The notes: generated by a model not told the origin, from the letters alone. Shown: positions 41,409-51,548, counted from the stretch's first letter. The stretch is DNA of 64,000 nt from Flagellimonas beolgyonensis (GCF_003992615.1 NZ_RZMY01000015.1:141364-205363), one strand, 5' to 3'. Numbers and translations: made by a program.

Positions 41409-42554
41409 ATGATCCGAAAACAAAAGGTATATCTTTCCCTGGGAAGCAACTTGGGCCATCGGCTGGCAACCCTTCAAAAAGCCATTTTTCGCATTCAAAA
41501 GGATGTGGGAACAGTGCTCGACATCTCGTCGGTGTATGAAAATCCGGCTGTTGGTTTTGAGGGCGATCCCTTTTTAAACATTTGCATTTCCCTACTCACT
41601 GAACTGAAGCCCAACGAACTGCTGCAACAACTACTGGAAATTGAAAAGGCATTCGGGCGGGTGCGTTCGGAAACGGAAGGCTATTCCTCCCGTACCTTGG
41701 ATATCGACATTATCTATTACGGGAACGAGGTAATCCACACAGAAGATTTGGTCATCCCCCATCCACAAATGCAAAACCGAAACTTTGTTTTGCGACCCTT
41801 GGCAGATATTGCACCCCAATTCTACCATCCGGTATTTCAAAAAGATACCCGCAACCTTTTACAGGAATGCAAGGACCGCAGCCAACTGACGAAGACCAAA
41901 TACAAATTGTTCAAGGATCGTGCGGGACTGTTTTCCCAGTTGCAACTGATTTCCATCGAAGGCAACATTGGCGCAGGAAAGACCACACTTTCCACCATGA
42001 TCGCCGAGGACTTCAATGCCAAATTGATCTTGGAACGGTTTGCCGACAACCCCTTTCTCCCCAAATTTTATGAGGATCAGGCGCGGTATGCCTTTCCTTT
42101 GGAAATGTCCTTTTTGGCGGACCGCTACCAACAATTTATGGACGATACCTCCCAGTTTGATCTGTTCAAGAACTTTATGGTGAGTGATTACGACATTTTT
42201 AAATCGTTGATCTTTGCCAAGGTCACTTTACAACCGGAAGAATATAATCTATACCGAAAGGTCTTCAACTTTATGTACCGGGAGGTTAAAAAACCTGAAA
42301 TTTACCTGTACCTCTATCAAAATACGGAACGCTTGTTGGCCAATATCAAAAAAAGAGGAAGGGATTATGAACAAAATATTGACCCTGAATACCTTGAAAA
42401 AATCAACCGGGGCTATCTGGATTTTATCAAGAGCCACCAGGACCAGAACAGCCTAATCATCGACATTAGCGAGTTGGATTTTGTGCACCGTCCCGAGGAT
42501 TACGAATTTATCCTGTCCAAACTGGAAGACGATATACTTTCATCAGAGTTTTAA
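41409..42554 (+). CDS. folK: Fused HPPK (FolK) and deoxynucleoside kinase
   Basis: A 381-residue two-domain protein. Residues 1 to about 150 are FolK, pyrophosphorylating 6-hydroxymethyl-dihydropterin for folate: VYLSLGSNLGHRLATL, GRVRSETEGYSSRTLDIDII and HPQMQNRNFVLRPLADIA. Residues about 178-381 are a deoxynucleoside kinase with P-loop GNIGAGKT (185-192), ERFADNPFLPKFYED, FLADRYQQF and a lid-type RGRDYEQNIDPEYL. A linker of about 28 residues joins them. The fusion is known in Bacteroidota and links folate synthesis to deoxynucleotide salvage. A terminator follows at 42646. Confidence 0.95.
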   Translation: MIRKQKVYLSLGSNLGHRLATLQKAIFRIQKDVGTVLDISSVYENPAVGFEGDPFLNICISLLTELKPNELLQQLLEIEKAFGRVRSETEGYSSRTLDIDIIYYGNEVIHTEDLVIPHPQMQNRNFVLRPLADIAPQFYHPVFQKDTRNLLQECKDRSQLTKTKYKLFKDRAGLFSQLQLISIEGNIGAGKTTLSTMIAEDFNAKLILERFADNPFLPKFYEDQARYAFPLEMSFLADRYQQFMDDTSQFDLFKNFMVSDYDIFKSLIFAKVTLQPEEYNLYRKVFNFMYREVKKPEIYLYLYQNTERLLANIKKRGRDYEQNIDPEYLEKINRGYLDFIKSHQDQNSLIIDISELDFVHRPEDYEFILSKLEDDILSSEF

Positions 42555-42645
42555 GAGAATTTTTGGAAAATGTTTGGATATAACGAATGGTTTTATTTTC
42601 TTAGAGCCCTCTTAAAAAGAAACTAACTAACTCAAGCTTTATATG

Positions 42646-42672
42646 GAGCCCCGTTCATTCGGGGCTTTTTTT
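42646..42672 (+). terminator. Intrinsic terminator after folK-dNK
   Basis: agccccg (42647-42653) pairs with cggggct (42660-42666), followed by TTTTTT. It overlaps the 3' end of trmH on the other strand. Confidence 0.88.
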
Positions 42673-43210
42673 ATTTTAGGGCCTTCCACTTGGACCATAC
42701 ATCCCACACCACAATGCCAGCGCTTACCGAAATGTTCAGGGAATGCTTGGTACCAAATTGGGGAATTTCCAACACCTGATCGCAAGCGGAAACCACTTCC
42801 TGATCCACCCCTTTTACTTCGTTGCCAAAAATCAGCGCTACGGTTTCTTTAGGATTAATGGCAAAATCATGGAGCTGGGTCGCGTTCTCGGCCTGTTCCA
42901 CGGCAATGGTTTTTATACCGTTCCGTTTCAAATCTTGAACGAGTTCCAACGTATCCTTGCGATATTCCCAGTCCACGCTTTCTGTGGCCCCGAGTGCCGT
43001 TTTGCGGATGTCCTTGTGTGGCGGGGTGGCCGTAATGCCGCACAGATAGATTTTTTCCACCAAAAAGGCATCGGCGGTCCGGAAGACCGAGCCAATATTG
43101 TTCAGGCTACGAATATTGTCCAATACCACAATAATGGGCGACTTTTCCGCTGCCTTAAAACCTTCCACATCCAAGCGTTCCAACTCGCTATTCTCCAGTT
43201 TTCGATTCAT
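42671..43210 (-). CDS. SpoU/TrmH-type tRNA/rRNA methyltransferase
   Basis: About 179 residues of the SPOUT family, 2'-O-methylating RNA with S-adenosylmethionine. The three motifs are LDNIRSLNNIGSVFRTADAF, VALIFGNEVKGVDQEVV and IPQFGTKHSLNISVSAGIVV, forming the trefoil-knot SAM site. The start is the ATG at 43210 (MNRKLENSELERLD); the longer frame to 43342 overlaps mutS and has no family match. No N-terminal RNA-binding domain. A possible minus-strand -7 box TACTTTTG lies at 43297-43304. It diverges from mutS. Confidence 0.92.
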   Translation of the reverse strand: MNRKLENSELERLDVEGFKAAEKSPIIVVLDNIRSLNNIGSVFRTADAFLVEKIYLCGITATPPHKDIRKTALGATESVDWEYRKDTLELVQDLKRNGIKTIAVEQAENATQLHDFAINPKETVALIFGNEVKGVDQEVVSACDQVLEIPQFGTKHSLNISVSAGIVVWDVWSKWKALK

Positions 43211-43320
43211 TTTTTTAACCATTGGGGTGAAAATATCAACAAAAATTTTCGTTGGCCCGCGAAAACAATATATTCGTTTCCCTGCCTGTTGCAGGGCAAA
43301 AGTAACAGAATAAAATCGCT

Positions 43321-45942
43321 TTGGCAGCCAATAAAAAGACAAAGAAAGTAACCCCGTTGATGCAACAGTACAACGCCATCAAGGTAAAGCATCCTGATGC
43401 CCTGTTGTTGTTCCGCGTTGGGGATTTTTATGAAACCTTTGGCGAAGATGCTGTAAAGGCCGCCAAAATATTGGGCATTATCCTTACGCACCGGAACAAT
43501 GGGGGCAACCAAACCGAATTGGCCGGTTTTCCGCACCATTCCCTGAACACCTATTTACCAAAATTGGTAAAAGCGGGGCAACGCGTGGCCATTTGCGATC
43601 AATTGGAAGACCCCAAACAAACCAAGAGCATTGTAAAGCGTGGTGTAACCGAACTGGTTACACCGGGGGTAGCCCTTAACGACGATATTCTTTCGGCCAA
43701 GAACAACAACTTTTTATGTGCTGTCCATTTTGGGCGCAACAAATTGGGGATTGCCTTTTTGGATATTTCCACAGGTGAGTTTTTAACGTCCGAAGGGTCG
43801 GTGGAACAGGTGGACAAACTGCTGCAGAATTTTGCCCCCAACGAAGTATTGGTTTCCAAGTCGCACAGAAAAGAGTTTGTGGAGCAATTCGGCAACCAAC
43901 TCCATACTTTTTTCATGGAAGATTGGATTTTTCAGGAAGATTATGCCGATGAAAGTCTGAACAACCATTTTGGCACCAAGACCTTAAAAGGTTTTGGCAT
44001 CGACCACCTCAACCAAGGTATCATTGCCTCCGGCGCCGTATTGCATTACCTATCGGAAACACAGCATAGCCGGTTACAGCACATCAATCGTATCCAGCGT
44101 ATTGCGGAAGAAGAGTATGTGTGGATGGACCGTTTTACCATCCGAAATCTGGAACTGTACCACTCTCCCAATCAGAATGCGGTGACCTTGTTGGACATCA
44201 TCGACAAGACCCTGTCCCCCATGGGCGGGCGTTTATTGAAACGTTGGCTGGCCCTTCCCTTAAAAAACAAGGAAAAGATACAGGAACGCCATCAAGTGGT
44301 GGCCTTTTTGAAGGCGACTACCGAATCCTTGGAAAAAATGCAGCATTGGATCAAACAGATGGGTGACCTGGAACGTTTGATCTCCAAACTGGCCACAGGC
44401 AAAATCAATCCGAAGGAAGTGATTCAGCTTAAAAATTCGATGGAGGCGTTGGTACCCATCAAACAATTGGCCGAACAGAGCACCAATGCATCCCTACAGA
44501 ATATTGGTCAACGTTTGGATGGTTGTGAACCACTTCGTTCAAAAATCAAGGAGGTATTGAACGAGGAGGCCCCGGTAAACATTGCCAAAGGCAACACCAT
44601 TGCCCAAGGGTACTCCCAGGAACTGGATGAACTCCGCAACCTGGCCTTTTCCGGAAAGGACTATTTGGACCAAATGCTGGAACGCGAATCGAAGGAAACG
44701 GGCATTACCTCCCTCAAAATTGCGTCCAACAACGTATTTGGCTATTATATCGAAGTACGTAATACCCACAAGGATAAAGTTCCTGAAACCTGGATCCGCA
44801 AACAGACCTTGGTGAATGCCGAACGGTACATTACCGAGGAACTGAAAGAATACGAATCCAAGATCTTGGGCGCTGAGGAACGCATTTACCAGTTGGAGCA
44901 GCAATTGTTCGAACGGCTATTGGTCTGGATGCAAGAGTATATCCGTCCGGTACAGCAGAATGCCCATTTGGTCGCCCAACTCGACTGTTTGTGTGGTTTT
45001 GCCCAACTCGCTATCGAAAACAATTATGTGCAGCCTGAGGTAAACGACTCCACCGTGCTTGACATTAAGGAAGGGCGCCATCCGGTAATCGAAAAACAAT
45101 TGCCCTTGGGCGAAAGTTATGTGACCAACGATGTGTGCCTGAACCGGGAGGACCAGCAAATTATTATGATCACAGGTCCGAACATGAGTGGTAAATCGGC
45201 CATTTTACGGCAAACGGCCTTGATTGTGCTATTGGCTCAAATGGGCAGTTTTGTACCCGCTTCGGAAGCGAACATTGGTTTGGTGGACAAGATTTTTACC
45301 CGAGTTGGGGCCAGCGACAATATTTCGATGGGGGAATCGACCTTTATGGTGGAAATGAACGAAACCGCCTCGATTTTGAACAACCTTTCCGAACGCAGTT
45401 TGGTGTTGTTGGATGAGATCGGTCGGGGAACCAGCACCTATGATGGTATTTCCATTGCTTGGGCCATTTCCGAATATTTGCACGAGCACCCTGCCAGGGC
45501 CAAGACCCTGTTTGCCACCCATTACCACGAGCTGAACGAAATGACCACGACGTTTCCACGCATTAAGAATTTTAATGTTTCGGTAAAGGAGTTGGAAGAC
45601 AATGTGTTATTCTTACGCAAACTGGTTCCGGGGGGCAGCGAGCACAGTTTTGGTATCCATGTGGCGAAAATGTCGGGCATGCCCCAACAAGTCATCCAAA
45701 AGGCAAATAAAATCCTGAAAAAACTCGAAAAATCGCATTCAAGCGAAGAAATGACAGATAAATTGCAGGCGACCCAGAACGAGATGCAGTTGAGTTTTTT
45801 CAACTTGGACGACCCGTTGTTGGAAGAAATCAAGGAGGAAATCTTGCATTTGGACATCGACACACTGACTCCGGTTGAGGCACTTATGAAATTGAACGAG
45901 ATCAAACGCATGTTGAGCAAAAAGAAAAAAGCTTCTTCCTAA
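43321..45942 (+). CDS. mutS: DNA mismatch repair protein MutS
   Basis: An 873-residue MutS. The mismatch-binding Phe36-Tyr37-Glu38 motif lies in [14 protein letters not shown]. The ATPase has Walker A GPNMSGKS (619-626), Walker [17 protein letters not shown] and the His-containing loop [11 protein letters not shown]. Lever and clamp domains are of normal size. The start is TTG at 43321: the frame is closed by a stop 16 bp upstream and there is no ATG before the conserved [10 protein letters not shown]. MutL is not in the window. The tRNA genes follow. Confidence 0.97.
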   Translation: MAANKKTKKVTPLMQQYNAIKVKHPDALLLFRVGDFYETFGEDAVKAAKILGIILTHRNNGGNQTELAGFPHHSLNTYLPKLVKAGQRVAICDQLEDPKQTKSIVKRGVTELVTPGVALNDDILSAKNNNFLCAVHFGRNKLGIAFLDISTGEFLTSEGSVEQVDKLLQNFAPNEVLVSKSHRKEFVEQFGNQLHTFFMEDWIFQEDYADESLNNHFGTKTLKGFGIDHLNQGIIASGAVLHYLSETQHSRLQHINRIQRIAEEEYVWMDRFTIRNLELYHSPNQNAVTLLDIIDKTLSPMGGRLLKRWLALPLKNKEKIQERHQVVAFLKATTESLEKMQHWIKQMGDLERLISKLATGKINPKEVIQLKNSMEALVPIKQLAEQSTNASLQNIGQRLDGCEPLRSKIKEVLNEEAPVNIAKGNTIAQGYSQELDELRNLAFSGKDYLDQMLERESKETGITSLKIASNNVFGYYIEVRNTHKDKVPETWIRKQTLVNAERYITEELKEYESKILGAEERIYQLEQQLFERLLVWMQEYIRPVQQNAHLVAQLDCLCGFAQLAIENNYVQPEVNDSTVLDIKEGRHPVIEKQLPLGESYVTNDVCLNREDQQIIMITGPNMSGKSAILRQTALIVLLAQMGSFVPASEANIGLVDKIFTRVGASDNISMGESTFMVEMNETASILNNLSERSLVLLDEIGRGTSTYDGISIAWAISEYLHEHPARAKTLFATHYHELNEMTTTFPRIKNFNVSVKELEDNVLFLRKLVPGGSEHSFGIHVAKMSGMPQQVIQKANKILKKLEKSHSSEEMTDKLQATQNEMQLSFFNLDDPLLEEIKEEILHLDIDTLTPVEALMKLNEIKRMLSKKKKASS

Positions 45943-45972
45943 AAAAATTCTTTCTTTTTTGCAGAAATGTAT

Positions 45973-45980
45973 TAAATTTG
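45973..45980 (+). promoter_or_regulatory. Candidate -7 box of the tRNA pair
   Basis: TAAATTTG matches TAnnTTTG, 36 bp before tRNA-Gly, in the gap after mutS. Confidence 0.5.
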
Positions 45981-46016
45981 CATCCGCGCTTAGAAAAAGA
46001 GCGGGTTCTTTACAAT

Positions 46017-46089
46017 GCGAAAATAGCTCAGTTGGTAGAGCATCACCTTGCCAAGGTGGAGGTCGCGGGTTCGAATCCCGTTTTTCGCT
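46017..46089 (+). tRNA. tRNA-Gly (anticodon GCC)
   Basis: A full cloverleaf: acceptor gcgaaaa/ttttcgc, D-arm with agctcagttggtagagc, anticodon loop cttgccaag (GCC), T-arm gcgggttcgaatcccg, discriminator U as usual for glycine. No CCA is encoded. Confidence 0.97.
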
Positions 46090-46090
46090 C

Positions 46091-46116
46091 AAAAACGCTG
46101 CTTGCAGCGTTTTTTT
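46091..46116 (+). terminator. Hairpin with T-run between the two tRNA genes
   Basis: aaaaacgctgc/gcagcgttttt with a 2-nt loop, followed by T. It may separate the tRNA transcripts or act in processing. Confidence 0.75.
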
Positions 46117-46129
46117 GTTTCAAGTCCAG

Positions 46130-46214
46130 GCTCGAGTGGTGGAATTGGTAGACACGCCGGACTTAAAATCCTGTGGGCATTATGCCCGTGCGGGTTCAAG
46201 TCCCGCCTCGAGTA
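46130..46214 (+). tRNA. tRNA-Leu (anticodon TAA)
   Basis: An 85-nt tRNA with the long variable arm of leucine tRNAs (tgtgggcattatgcccgt). The anticodon stem-loop ggacttaaaatcc carries TAA, the T-arm gcgggttcaagtcccg. The acceptor gctcgag pairs with ctcgagt with a G-U at the top, discriminator A. No encoded CCA. Confidence 0.96.
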
Positions 46215-46217
46215 CGC

Positions 46218-46253
46218 AAAAACCCCGAAGATCAATTGATCTTCGGGGTTTTT
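46218..46253 (+). terminator. Strong terminator after tRNA-Leu
   Basis: A 36-bp perfect palindrome; core ccccgaagatcaattgatcttcgggg-type stem flanked by A and T runs. It also faces the convergent gene at 46278. Confidence 0.93.
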
Positions 46254-46277
46254 CTTTGGCGTTATTATGTATCAGGT

Positions 46278-47585
46278 TTACTGCCGTTTCCCCTCCACAG
46301 TAATTCCCTTCCACCCCATAAGGGCATCATACGTTCCTTCTTCATTTTTTACAAATTCAAAGGACTCCCGTGCCTTGGGGTCTTCAAAAAATACGGTGAG
46401 AGACTCGGCCTTCAGTTCGGCATTGAACTCCCCATTCTGCAATATTACCAATCCCCCATCCTGGATGGCGACTTCCAAAACCAACCCATCAAAGTCGTGG
46501 AAGGTGTAGAAACCAACATAGTTTTCCAAAACAGCTATCGGAACTTCGATGGCTTGTCTGTTGATTTCCTTGGGATACTCCACTGGTTCCGATTTCATCA
46601 TTTTAGCCATGTCTTCCACAGTTTGGAAAAAGGGCATTTCATCATAATTGGCCAACAGCACAAAACCAAAATCGTTTTTTAAATCGCGGTATACCTGTGC
46701 CCGAATCCCTTTGGAACCTCCATCCTTCTGAATGACCCCTTTGTGCTGCAAAGCGCTGGCAAAGGGTTCCTTGGAAATCGCATCCAAGAATTTCTTTAAA
46801 TCGGTGGTTGTGGAAAACAATCGTCCCGTACGGAACTCGTCGCGAGAAATATTGGGTACTTCCACCAAAGTGGAGTCCTTCAACACATGGTTTTTAGCCA
46901 ATCGGGTTATTTTGGCTTCCTTGGTATAAAAATGGACCCCACTTTCATCCATATGCAAAGGCACAAAGAGTTCATCCACCATGCATTGACCAAAGGGCTT
47001 GCCATAGATCTGGGCCACAATTTCATACAACAGTTCATACCCCACATTTGAATATTGTGCATCGGTGCCTGGTTCAAAAAGTAAGGGCTCCTTTTTGGCA
47101 AGTGCGACTATTTCAGCAGGGGTCAGGTCGATTTCCTCCCCATCCACATGGGTCAGCTCCCTGGGCAAGCCAGAGCGATGATCCAACAACATCTGAAGTG
47201 TAATACGATCGCCTTGGGAAAATCCGTCAAAAAAATCATCCAGGGTTTGGTCCATGGACAGTTTATTCTCGGATTGCAATTGCACCAACAAATAATGGGT
47301 CATCAGTTTGGAAACCGAATGAATATCGAATTGGGTTTCCGTGGTAACAAAGGTGGAACTGGTATCCCCTTGCATATTGTAGGACTGGTGCAGTACCACA
47401 TCATCGCCTTTGTACGCCAACACCACACCATTGAACTGTTTCAAATCCGTCAGTTTGGAAAAATAGGTGTCCACTGAATCACGCATTCCCGACCACTTCT
47501 CTTGGTCCACTTTTTTATCTGAAGTACTTTTCTGCCCGCAGGCCATTACCATTAGTGAAGCAATCAAAATTCCTAAATACCGCAT
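46278..47585 (-). CDS. Beta-lactamase-fold serine hydrolase lipoprotein
   Basis: A 435-residue lipoprotein (LMVMACGQ, lipobox Cys16) of the class C beta-lactamase/DD-peptidase fold. The nucleophile motif SxxK is SVSK (90-93) in FDIHSVSKLMTHY, the second motif YxN is TDAQYSNVGYEL, and RSGLPREL holds a further conserved loop. The C-terminal about 100 residues form an extra beta-rich domain (LENYVGFYTFHDFDGLVLEV). Members include esterases, D-aminopeptidases and penicillin-binding proteins, so the substrate is open. Confidence 0.9.
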   Translation of the reverse strand: MRYLGILIASLMVMACGQKSTSDKKVDQEKWSGMRDSVDTYFSKLTDLKQFNGVVLAYKGDDVVLHQSYNMQGDTSSTFVTTETQFDIHSVSKLMTHYLLVQLQSENKLSMDQTLDDFFDGFSQGDRITLQMLLDHRSGLPRELTHVDGEEIDLTPAEIVALAKKEPLLFEPGTDAQYSNVGYELLYEIVAQIYGKPFGQCMVDELFVPLHMDESGVHFYTKEAKITRLAKNHVLKDSTLVEVPNISRDEFRTGRLFSTTTDLKKFLDAISKEPFASALQHKGVIQKDGGSKGIRAQVYRDLKNDFGFVLLANYDEMPFFQTVEDMAKMMKSEPVEYPKEINRQAIEVPIAVLENYVGFYTFHDFDGLVLEVAIQDGGLVILQNGEFNAELKAESLTVFFEDPKARESFEFVKNEEGTYDALMGWKGITVEGKRQ

Positions 47586-47645
47586 ACTTTAAATTTTTTG
47601 CAAAGAAGGTACATGTCGATAAGATAAAATTGTAAAAATGGAAAC

Positions 47646-48440
47646 CTACACGTGCCGCAGCATAAATTCAGGTAGATTATTGAAAAAATACATCGGCTGT
47701 ACCCCACAAACTTTCTTAAAATCGTTGATAAAATGGGGTTGGTCAAAATAGTCGTACAAATACCCCAATTCGGTCAACGAAATTTCAGGATGTTGTGCCT
47801 TGTATTTCACCAAATCCAAAATGCGCACGGTAATGATGAACTTTTTTAAGGGGTAAAGCACCTCTTTCTTGAATACCTTGCCCAAATATTGGCGCGAACG
47901 ACCAAAACGTTCGCTCAACTCATTCACCGTAACCTTGCCCTGATTTCCATAAACGTATTCGCAAATTTCCCGCACCAATGTCATCGATGGGGATGCATCC
48001 AAAGGATGCGATTGCATAAACTCTTCTGCTAAACGGAACCGTTCGGCCAACGTAGTTGCGCTAAACAAAGCTTGCCATAAATTACCCAACCCTTCGTTGG
48101 CAATGTCGATAACACCAATTCCCCTGATATCAGAAAAGAAATGCCCATTGGCCCAAGGTTGCACTTTGATGGTAAAAAAAGTGAGTCCGTCTGCTACCTC
48201 AATCCGATAGGGTGGCTGCAAACCATGTATGGTAAATACTTTTTTATGGATTGGCAATACTGTTGATTGCGGACCGTAGCTTAAGGTTCCATTGGCCTCT
48301 TTGAAGAATACCAGGTCATAACAACAATCATCGATTACCGGAATGCTCTTAACTTCGGCACCCTTTTCCATTTGGATGAAGTAACACTCCTTAAATAGGG
48401 CATTGAGGGGTTCCTCCGGATGATAATTTTGAATGACCAA
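47646..48440 (-). CDS. AraC-family transcription regulator (DUF6597-type N-domain)
   Basis: A 264-residue soluble AraC regulator. Residues 1 to about 125 resemble the DUF6597 sensor (LNALFKECYFIQMEKGAE, then FTIHGLQPPYRIEVADGLTF). The C-terminal HTH pair is about 155-255: KVTVNELSERFGRSRQYLGK and LTELGYLYDYFDQPHFINDF. The start is TTG at 48440, the only start codon between an in-frame stop and the conserved region. Neighbours on the same strand are the serine hydrolase and a metallo-hydrolase; targets unknown. Confidence 0.86.
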   Translation of the reverse strand: MVIQNYHPEEPLNALFKECYFIQMEKGAEVKSIPVIDDCCYDLVFFKEANGTLSYGPQSTVLPIHKKVFTIHGLQPPYRIEVADGLTFFTIKVQPWANGHFFSDIRGIGVIDIANEGLGNLWQALFSATTLAERFRLAEEFMQSHPLDASPSMTLVREICEYVYGNQGKVTVNELSERFGRSRQYLGKVFKKEVLYPLKKFIITVRILDLVKYKAQHPEISLTELGYLYDYFDQPHFINDFKKVCGVQPMYFFNNLPEFMLRHV

Positions 48441-48488
48441 ATCGGCTACTTTGGATTAGATCCCTAAAAATACCGAAAGTTGCCCAAT

Positions 48489-49790
48489 TCAATGCTCGTA
48501 TTTCATTTTGTACGACTCCCATTGATAGCCCATCTGAACCCTTCTGTACGAATAGATATACTCCCCATCGGTGCGTACATTGATAATACCGGGCAACAGT
48601 TTCTTGAAACGCCTTCGTGCCACGGTATTGGCACTGGATAGTGAAAAATCGAGATCACCCAAGGTGGTAGGTTCGTCAATGGTGGCCGCTGCCATGTGGG
48701 CCGGATCACCAGCATCCACAAACAGCGCCGACAACGCAGTGGAAAACAATAAGGGCTCCTTGCCGCGCACAGCCCTACCAATGGCCCCCAAAAATTTGGC
48801 CCGTGGATGGCCATGGTCCGGAACTTCTCCCGAGGAAACCACGGTCACCATTGGTTTTACAGCCTCAAACAAATCAGGGTCGAACTCATGGCTCCCATGA
48901 TGGGGCGCCTTGAAAATATGGGCGTTTACCTGTAAGGCACCATCGGGTTGGGACAGTAACAAACCACTCCCCTCAATGTTCAAATCGCCAGAAAAAAACG
49001 TACGAACGTGGTTATAGCTCATCCGAAACACCAACGAATGCCCGTTAATGGTATGTGACTTGCCACCAAACCATTCAAACGACCCATTGGGTCTCAGGAT
49101 TGGTCCCAAAATCTCCACACGAAGATCGGGATCGCCAATATCCAAAACACCTGTAGTGCTGTCCAAACGATGGTAATCTATCCCCTTGGCCTTTATGGCG
49201 TCGGTCCAATCTTTAAAGGTGCCGGTTAAATGCTGTCCGGTTAAATCGTTCAGGGTATCGTGCTTGGTCACCAGCTCCCCGTTGACCTCATCACCCAATT
49301 CGGTATTGAATCCCGATTCGTACAAACCAATGCCATTATGGTAAATATGGTTGATTGTAATCTTGGGGTGATTGACCAAGGGAATGAGACCTTCCACATG
49401 ATCGGCATCGGCATGGCTCAAAAACAGATGGTCGATGGTCACCGAATTGCCAGGTTGGTCCAATCGGTACTTCCAAATGATAAAACCCAGGGCCCGGTCG
49501 CGCAATCCACCATCCACTAAAATTTTGGTATTGTTTGGGGACACTACAAAAGCGGCATCGCCTTGTCCCACATCCAAAAAATACATTTCCAGACTTCGCT
49601 TGTTCACGAGATCGGGTTCCTTCATTTCTCCATCGCGACCTCGGTAGCGGATAGGTGTATAGCCAACAGTAGGGGCGTTGCCCGGAAGGGTTTCCACCTC
49701 ATCTCCATAGATCAGCACGTAGCTCTTTCGTTCGTTTTGGTCTTGAAAATAGAAGCGTTTGGTCTTGTCCCCAATAAATTGCACAGCCAT
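48489..49790 (-). CDS. Rec2/ComEC-type metallo-beta-lactamase-fold hydrolase, stand-alone
   Basis: A 433-residue MBL protein. DVGQGDAA (73-80) and the metal site SHADADH (125-131, HxDxDH) are typical of the ComEC/Rec2 hydrolase domain. Further ligands lie in VRTFFSGDLNIEG and PHHGSHEFDPDL, with EVPDHGHPRAKFLGA later. There are no membrane helices and no signal peptide, so it is soluble, unlike ComEC. Such enzymes may be nucleases or act on phosphodiesters; the substrate is unknown. An N-terminal small domain of about 60 residues (KTKRFYFQDQNERKSYVL) precedes the fold. Confidence 0.88.
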   Translation of the reverse strand: MAVQFIGDKTKRFYFQDQNERKSYVLIYGDEVETLPGNAPTVGYTPIRYRGRDGEMKEPDLVNKRSLEMYFLDVGQGDAAFVVSPNNTKILVDGGLRDRALGFIIWKYRLDQPGNSVTIDHLFLSHADADHVEGLIPLVNHPKITINHIYHNGIGLYESGFNTELGDEVNGELVTKHDTLNDLTGQHLTGTFKDWTDAIKAKGIDYHRLDSTTGVLDIGDPDLRVEILGPILRPNGSFEWFGGKSHTINGHSLVFRMSYNHVRTFFSGDLNIEGSGLLLSQPDGALQVNAHIFKAPHHGSHEFDPDLFEAVKPMVTVVSSGEVPDHGHPRAKFLGAIGRAVRGKEPLLFSTALSALFVDAGDPAHMAAATIDEPTTLGDLDFSLSSANTVARRRFKKLLPGIINVRTDGEYIYSYRRVQMGYQWESYKMKYEH

Positions 49791-49906
49791 AATTGAAGTT
49801 TTTAAGGTTATGGGGAACCTTTCTAAAGTTACAGAATTTTCCTATATTTTTTACACACCCAACACTATAAAACTGGTAAATATATCATTGCCCAAGATTA
49901 TAGCAA

Positions 49907-49914
49907 TACCTTTG
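49907..49914 (+). promoter_or_regulatory. Candidate -7 box for the lectin/TolB gene
   Basis: TACCTTTG matches TAnnTTTG; a TTG at 49888-49890 is 16 bp upstream, slightly short for the -33 element. The start codon is 83 bp downstream. Confidence 0.4.
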
Positions 49915-49996
49915 GAGACAGTCATTTATTTCCTTTTTTTACCTATCTTCAAGAGCATTTCCCGCTATCAACCTTTGAGAACCCAACACCTTCGAT

Positions 49997-51535
49997 ATGA
50001 AAAAACTGTTGACCTTATTCTTGTCCATCCCCCTATTTTATGGATTTACTTTGAACAACCTTCCTTCCTTGGATAGCACCACTAAAGATCCCTTCGGTAA
50101 ATACGGTGTTTTTGACCACCAAATCAGTATTGGAAAACCAGCCATTCCTGGTACTGTTTCCTATGATTCCGAAATGCAGGAATATACGTTGGAAGGTTCG
50201 GGGACCAATATGTGGGCGAATAGCGATGAGTTTCAATACCTGTACAAATCCATTCAAGGAGATTTTATTCTTAGGGCACGGGTAGGATTTATTGGTAAAG
50301 GGGTCGATCCACACCGAAAAATTGGATGGATCGTGCGTAATGACCTCAGTGGCGATTCACCCCATATCAATGCGGCTATTCACGGCGATGGTCTGACTTC
50401 ACTACAATATAGAAAAGAAATTGGTGGTGAGACCGAGGAAGTAATTTCCAGTGATACTGCCCCGGATGTGGTCCAATTGGAACGAAGGGATGGTGTTTTC
50501 TTTATGTCAACCGCCAAATTTGGCCAACCCTTTACCACGGTAAAAATTGAAGATGTGCCACTTAGAAATGAGGTATTTGTAGGACTGTATATCTGTTCGC
50601 ACAACCCCGAAGTGGTAGAAAAGGCAGTTTTTACCAACGTGCGTATCATAAAACCCGCTCCCAAAGATTTTGAACCTTACCGGGATTACATCGGCAGTAA
50701 CATGGAAATTATGAATGTTGAAACGGGCCACCGAAAGGTCCTGTTCCACTCCGCCCATTCCGTACAAGCTCCAAACTGGGTCAATAATGATGAAGAATTG
50801 GTGTACAATTCCAATGGTTTTTTATATCGATATGATTTTAAATCTGACGAGATTTCCCAAATCGAAACAGGATTTGCGATCAACAATAATAACGACCATG
50901 TGTTCTCTTTTGACGAAAGCATTTTGGGCATCAGTAACCATAACCAAGATGATGGAGGAAACTCGTCCATTTACATTATGCATCCCCAAGGAGATTCCCT
51001 GCCTAGGAAAATCACCAAGGATGGCTTGGGTGCCTCCTATCTTCATGGCATATCCCCCGATAACAAGCAGATGTTATTCACTGGGCAACGCAACGGCAAA
51101 TATGATATTTACAGCGTAACTATTGCAACTGGCAAAGAGAAACAGCTAACGGATACCGAAAATTTGGATGACGGATCTGAATATTCCCCTGATGGCAAAT
51201 ACATTTATTTCAACTCCAACAGAACAGGCCATATGCACTTATGGCGTATGAAAGCTAATGGAAAAGATCCTGAACAACTGACGAACGACCCCGACTATAA
51301 GGATTGGTTTCCCCACATTTCCCCAGATGGCAAGTGGATCGTGTTCATTTCCTTTCCTCCTACCGTTGGGTTTGGCGATCATCCATTTTATAAACATTGT
51401 ACCATTCGCCTGATGCCAACCTCTGGTGGTACGCCAATAATTATCGGATACGTTTATGGGGGGCAGGGAACCATGAATGTGCCCAGCTGGTCCAAGGACA
51501 GCAAACATATCGCTTTTGTGAGCAACAGTGACTAA
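49997..51535 (+). CDS. Secreted protein: lectin-like domain plus TolB-type beta-propeller
   Basis: A 512-residue protein with a signal peptide (LLTLFLSIPLFYGF, about 3-17). Residues about 25-220 resemble a concanavalin-type (DUF1349-like) beta-sandwich: YTLEGSGTNMWANSDEFQYL, then FILRARVGFIGKG and KIGWIVRNDL. The C-terminal half has TolB-like propeller blades with PD40 motifs (SPDGKYIYFNSNRTGHMHLW and SPDGKWIVFISFPP). It is probably periplasmic or on the surface, reading a carbohydrate or protein partner. A terminator follows. No direct functional match. Confidence 0.85.
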   Translation: MKKLLTLFLSIPLFYGFTLNNLPSLDSTTKDPFGKYGVFDHQISIGKPAIPGTVSYDSEMQEYTLEGSGTNMWANSDEFQYLYKSIQGDFILRARVGFIGKGVDPHRKIGWIVRNDLSGDSPHINAAIHGDGLTSLQYRKEIGGETEEVISSDTAPDVVQLERRDGVFFMSTAKFGQPFTTVKIEDVPLRNEVFVGLYICSHNPEVVEKAVFTNVRIIKPAPKDFEPYRDYIGSNMEIMNVETGHRKVLFHSAHSVQAPNWVNNDEELVYNSNGFLYRYDFKSDEISQIETGFAINNNNDHVFSFDESILGISNHNQDDGGNSSIYIMHPQGDSLPRKITKDGLGASYLHGISPDNKQMLFTGQRNGKYDIYSVTIATGKEKQLTDTENLDDGSEYSPDGKYIYFNSNRTGHMHLWRMKANGKDPEQLTNDPDYKDWFPHISPDGKWIVFISFPPTVGFGDHPFYKHCTIRLMPTSGGTPIIIGYVYGGQGTMNVPSWSKDSKHIAFVSNSD

Positions 51536-51548
51536 ACTTCAAAACAAA

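Noticed and set aside
42671..43342. Longer trmH product starting at 43342
   Set aside because: It would run into the mutS start, and the added N-terminus has no family likeness.
46218..46253. 36-bp palindrome as a regulatory site
   Set aside because: It follows tRNA-Leu with flanking A/T runs, fitting a terminator.
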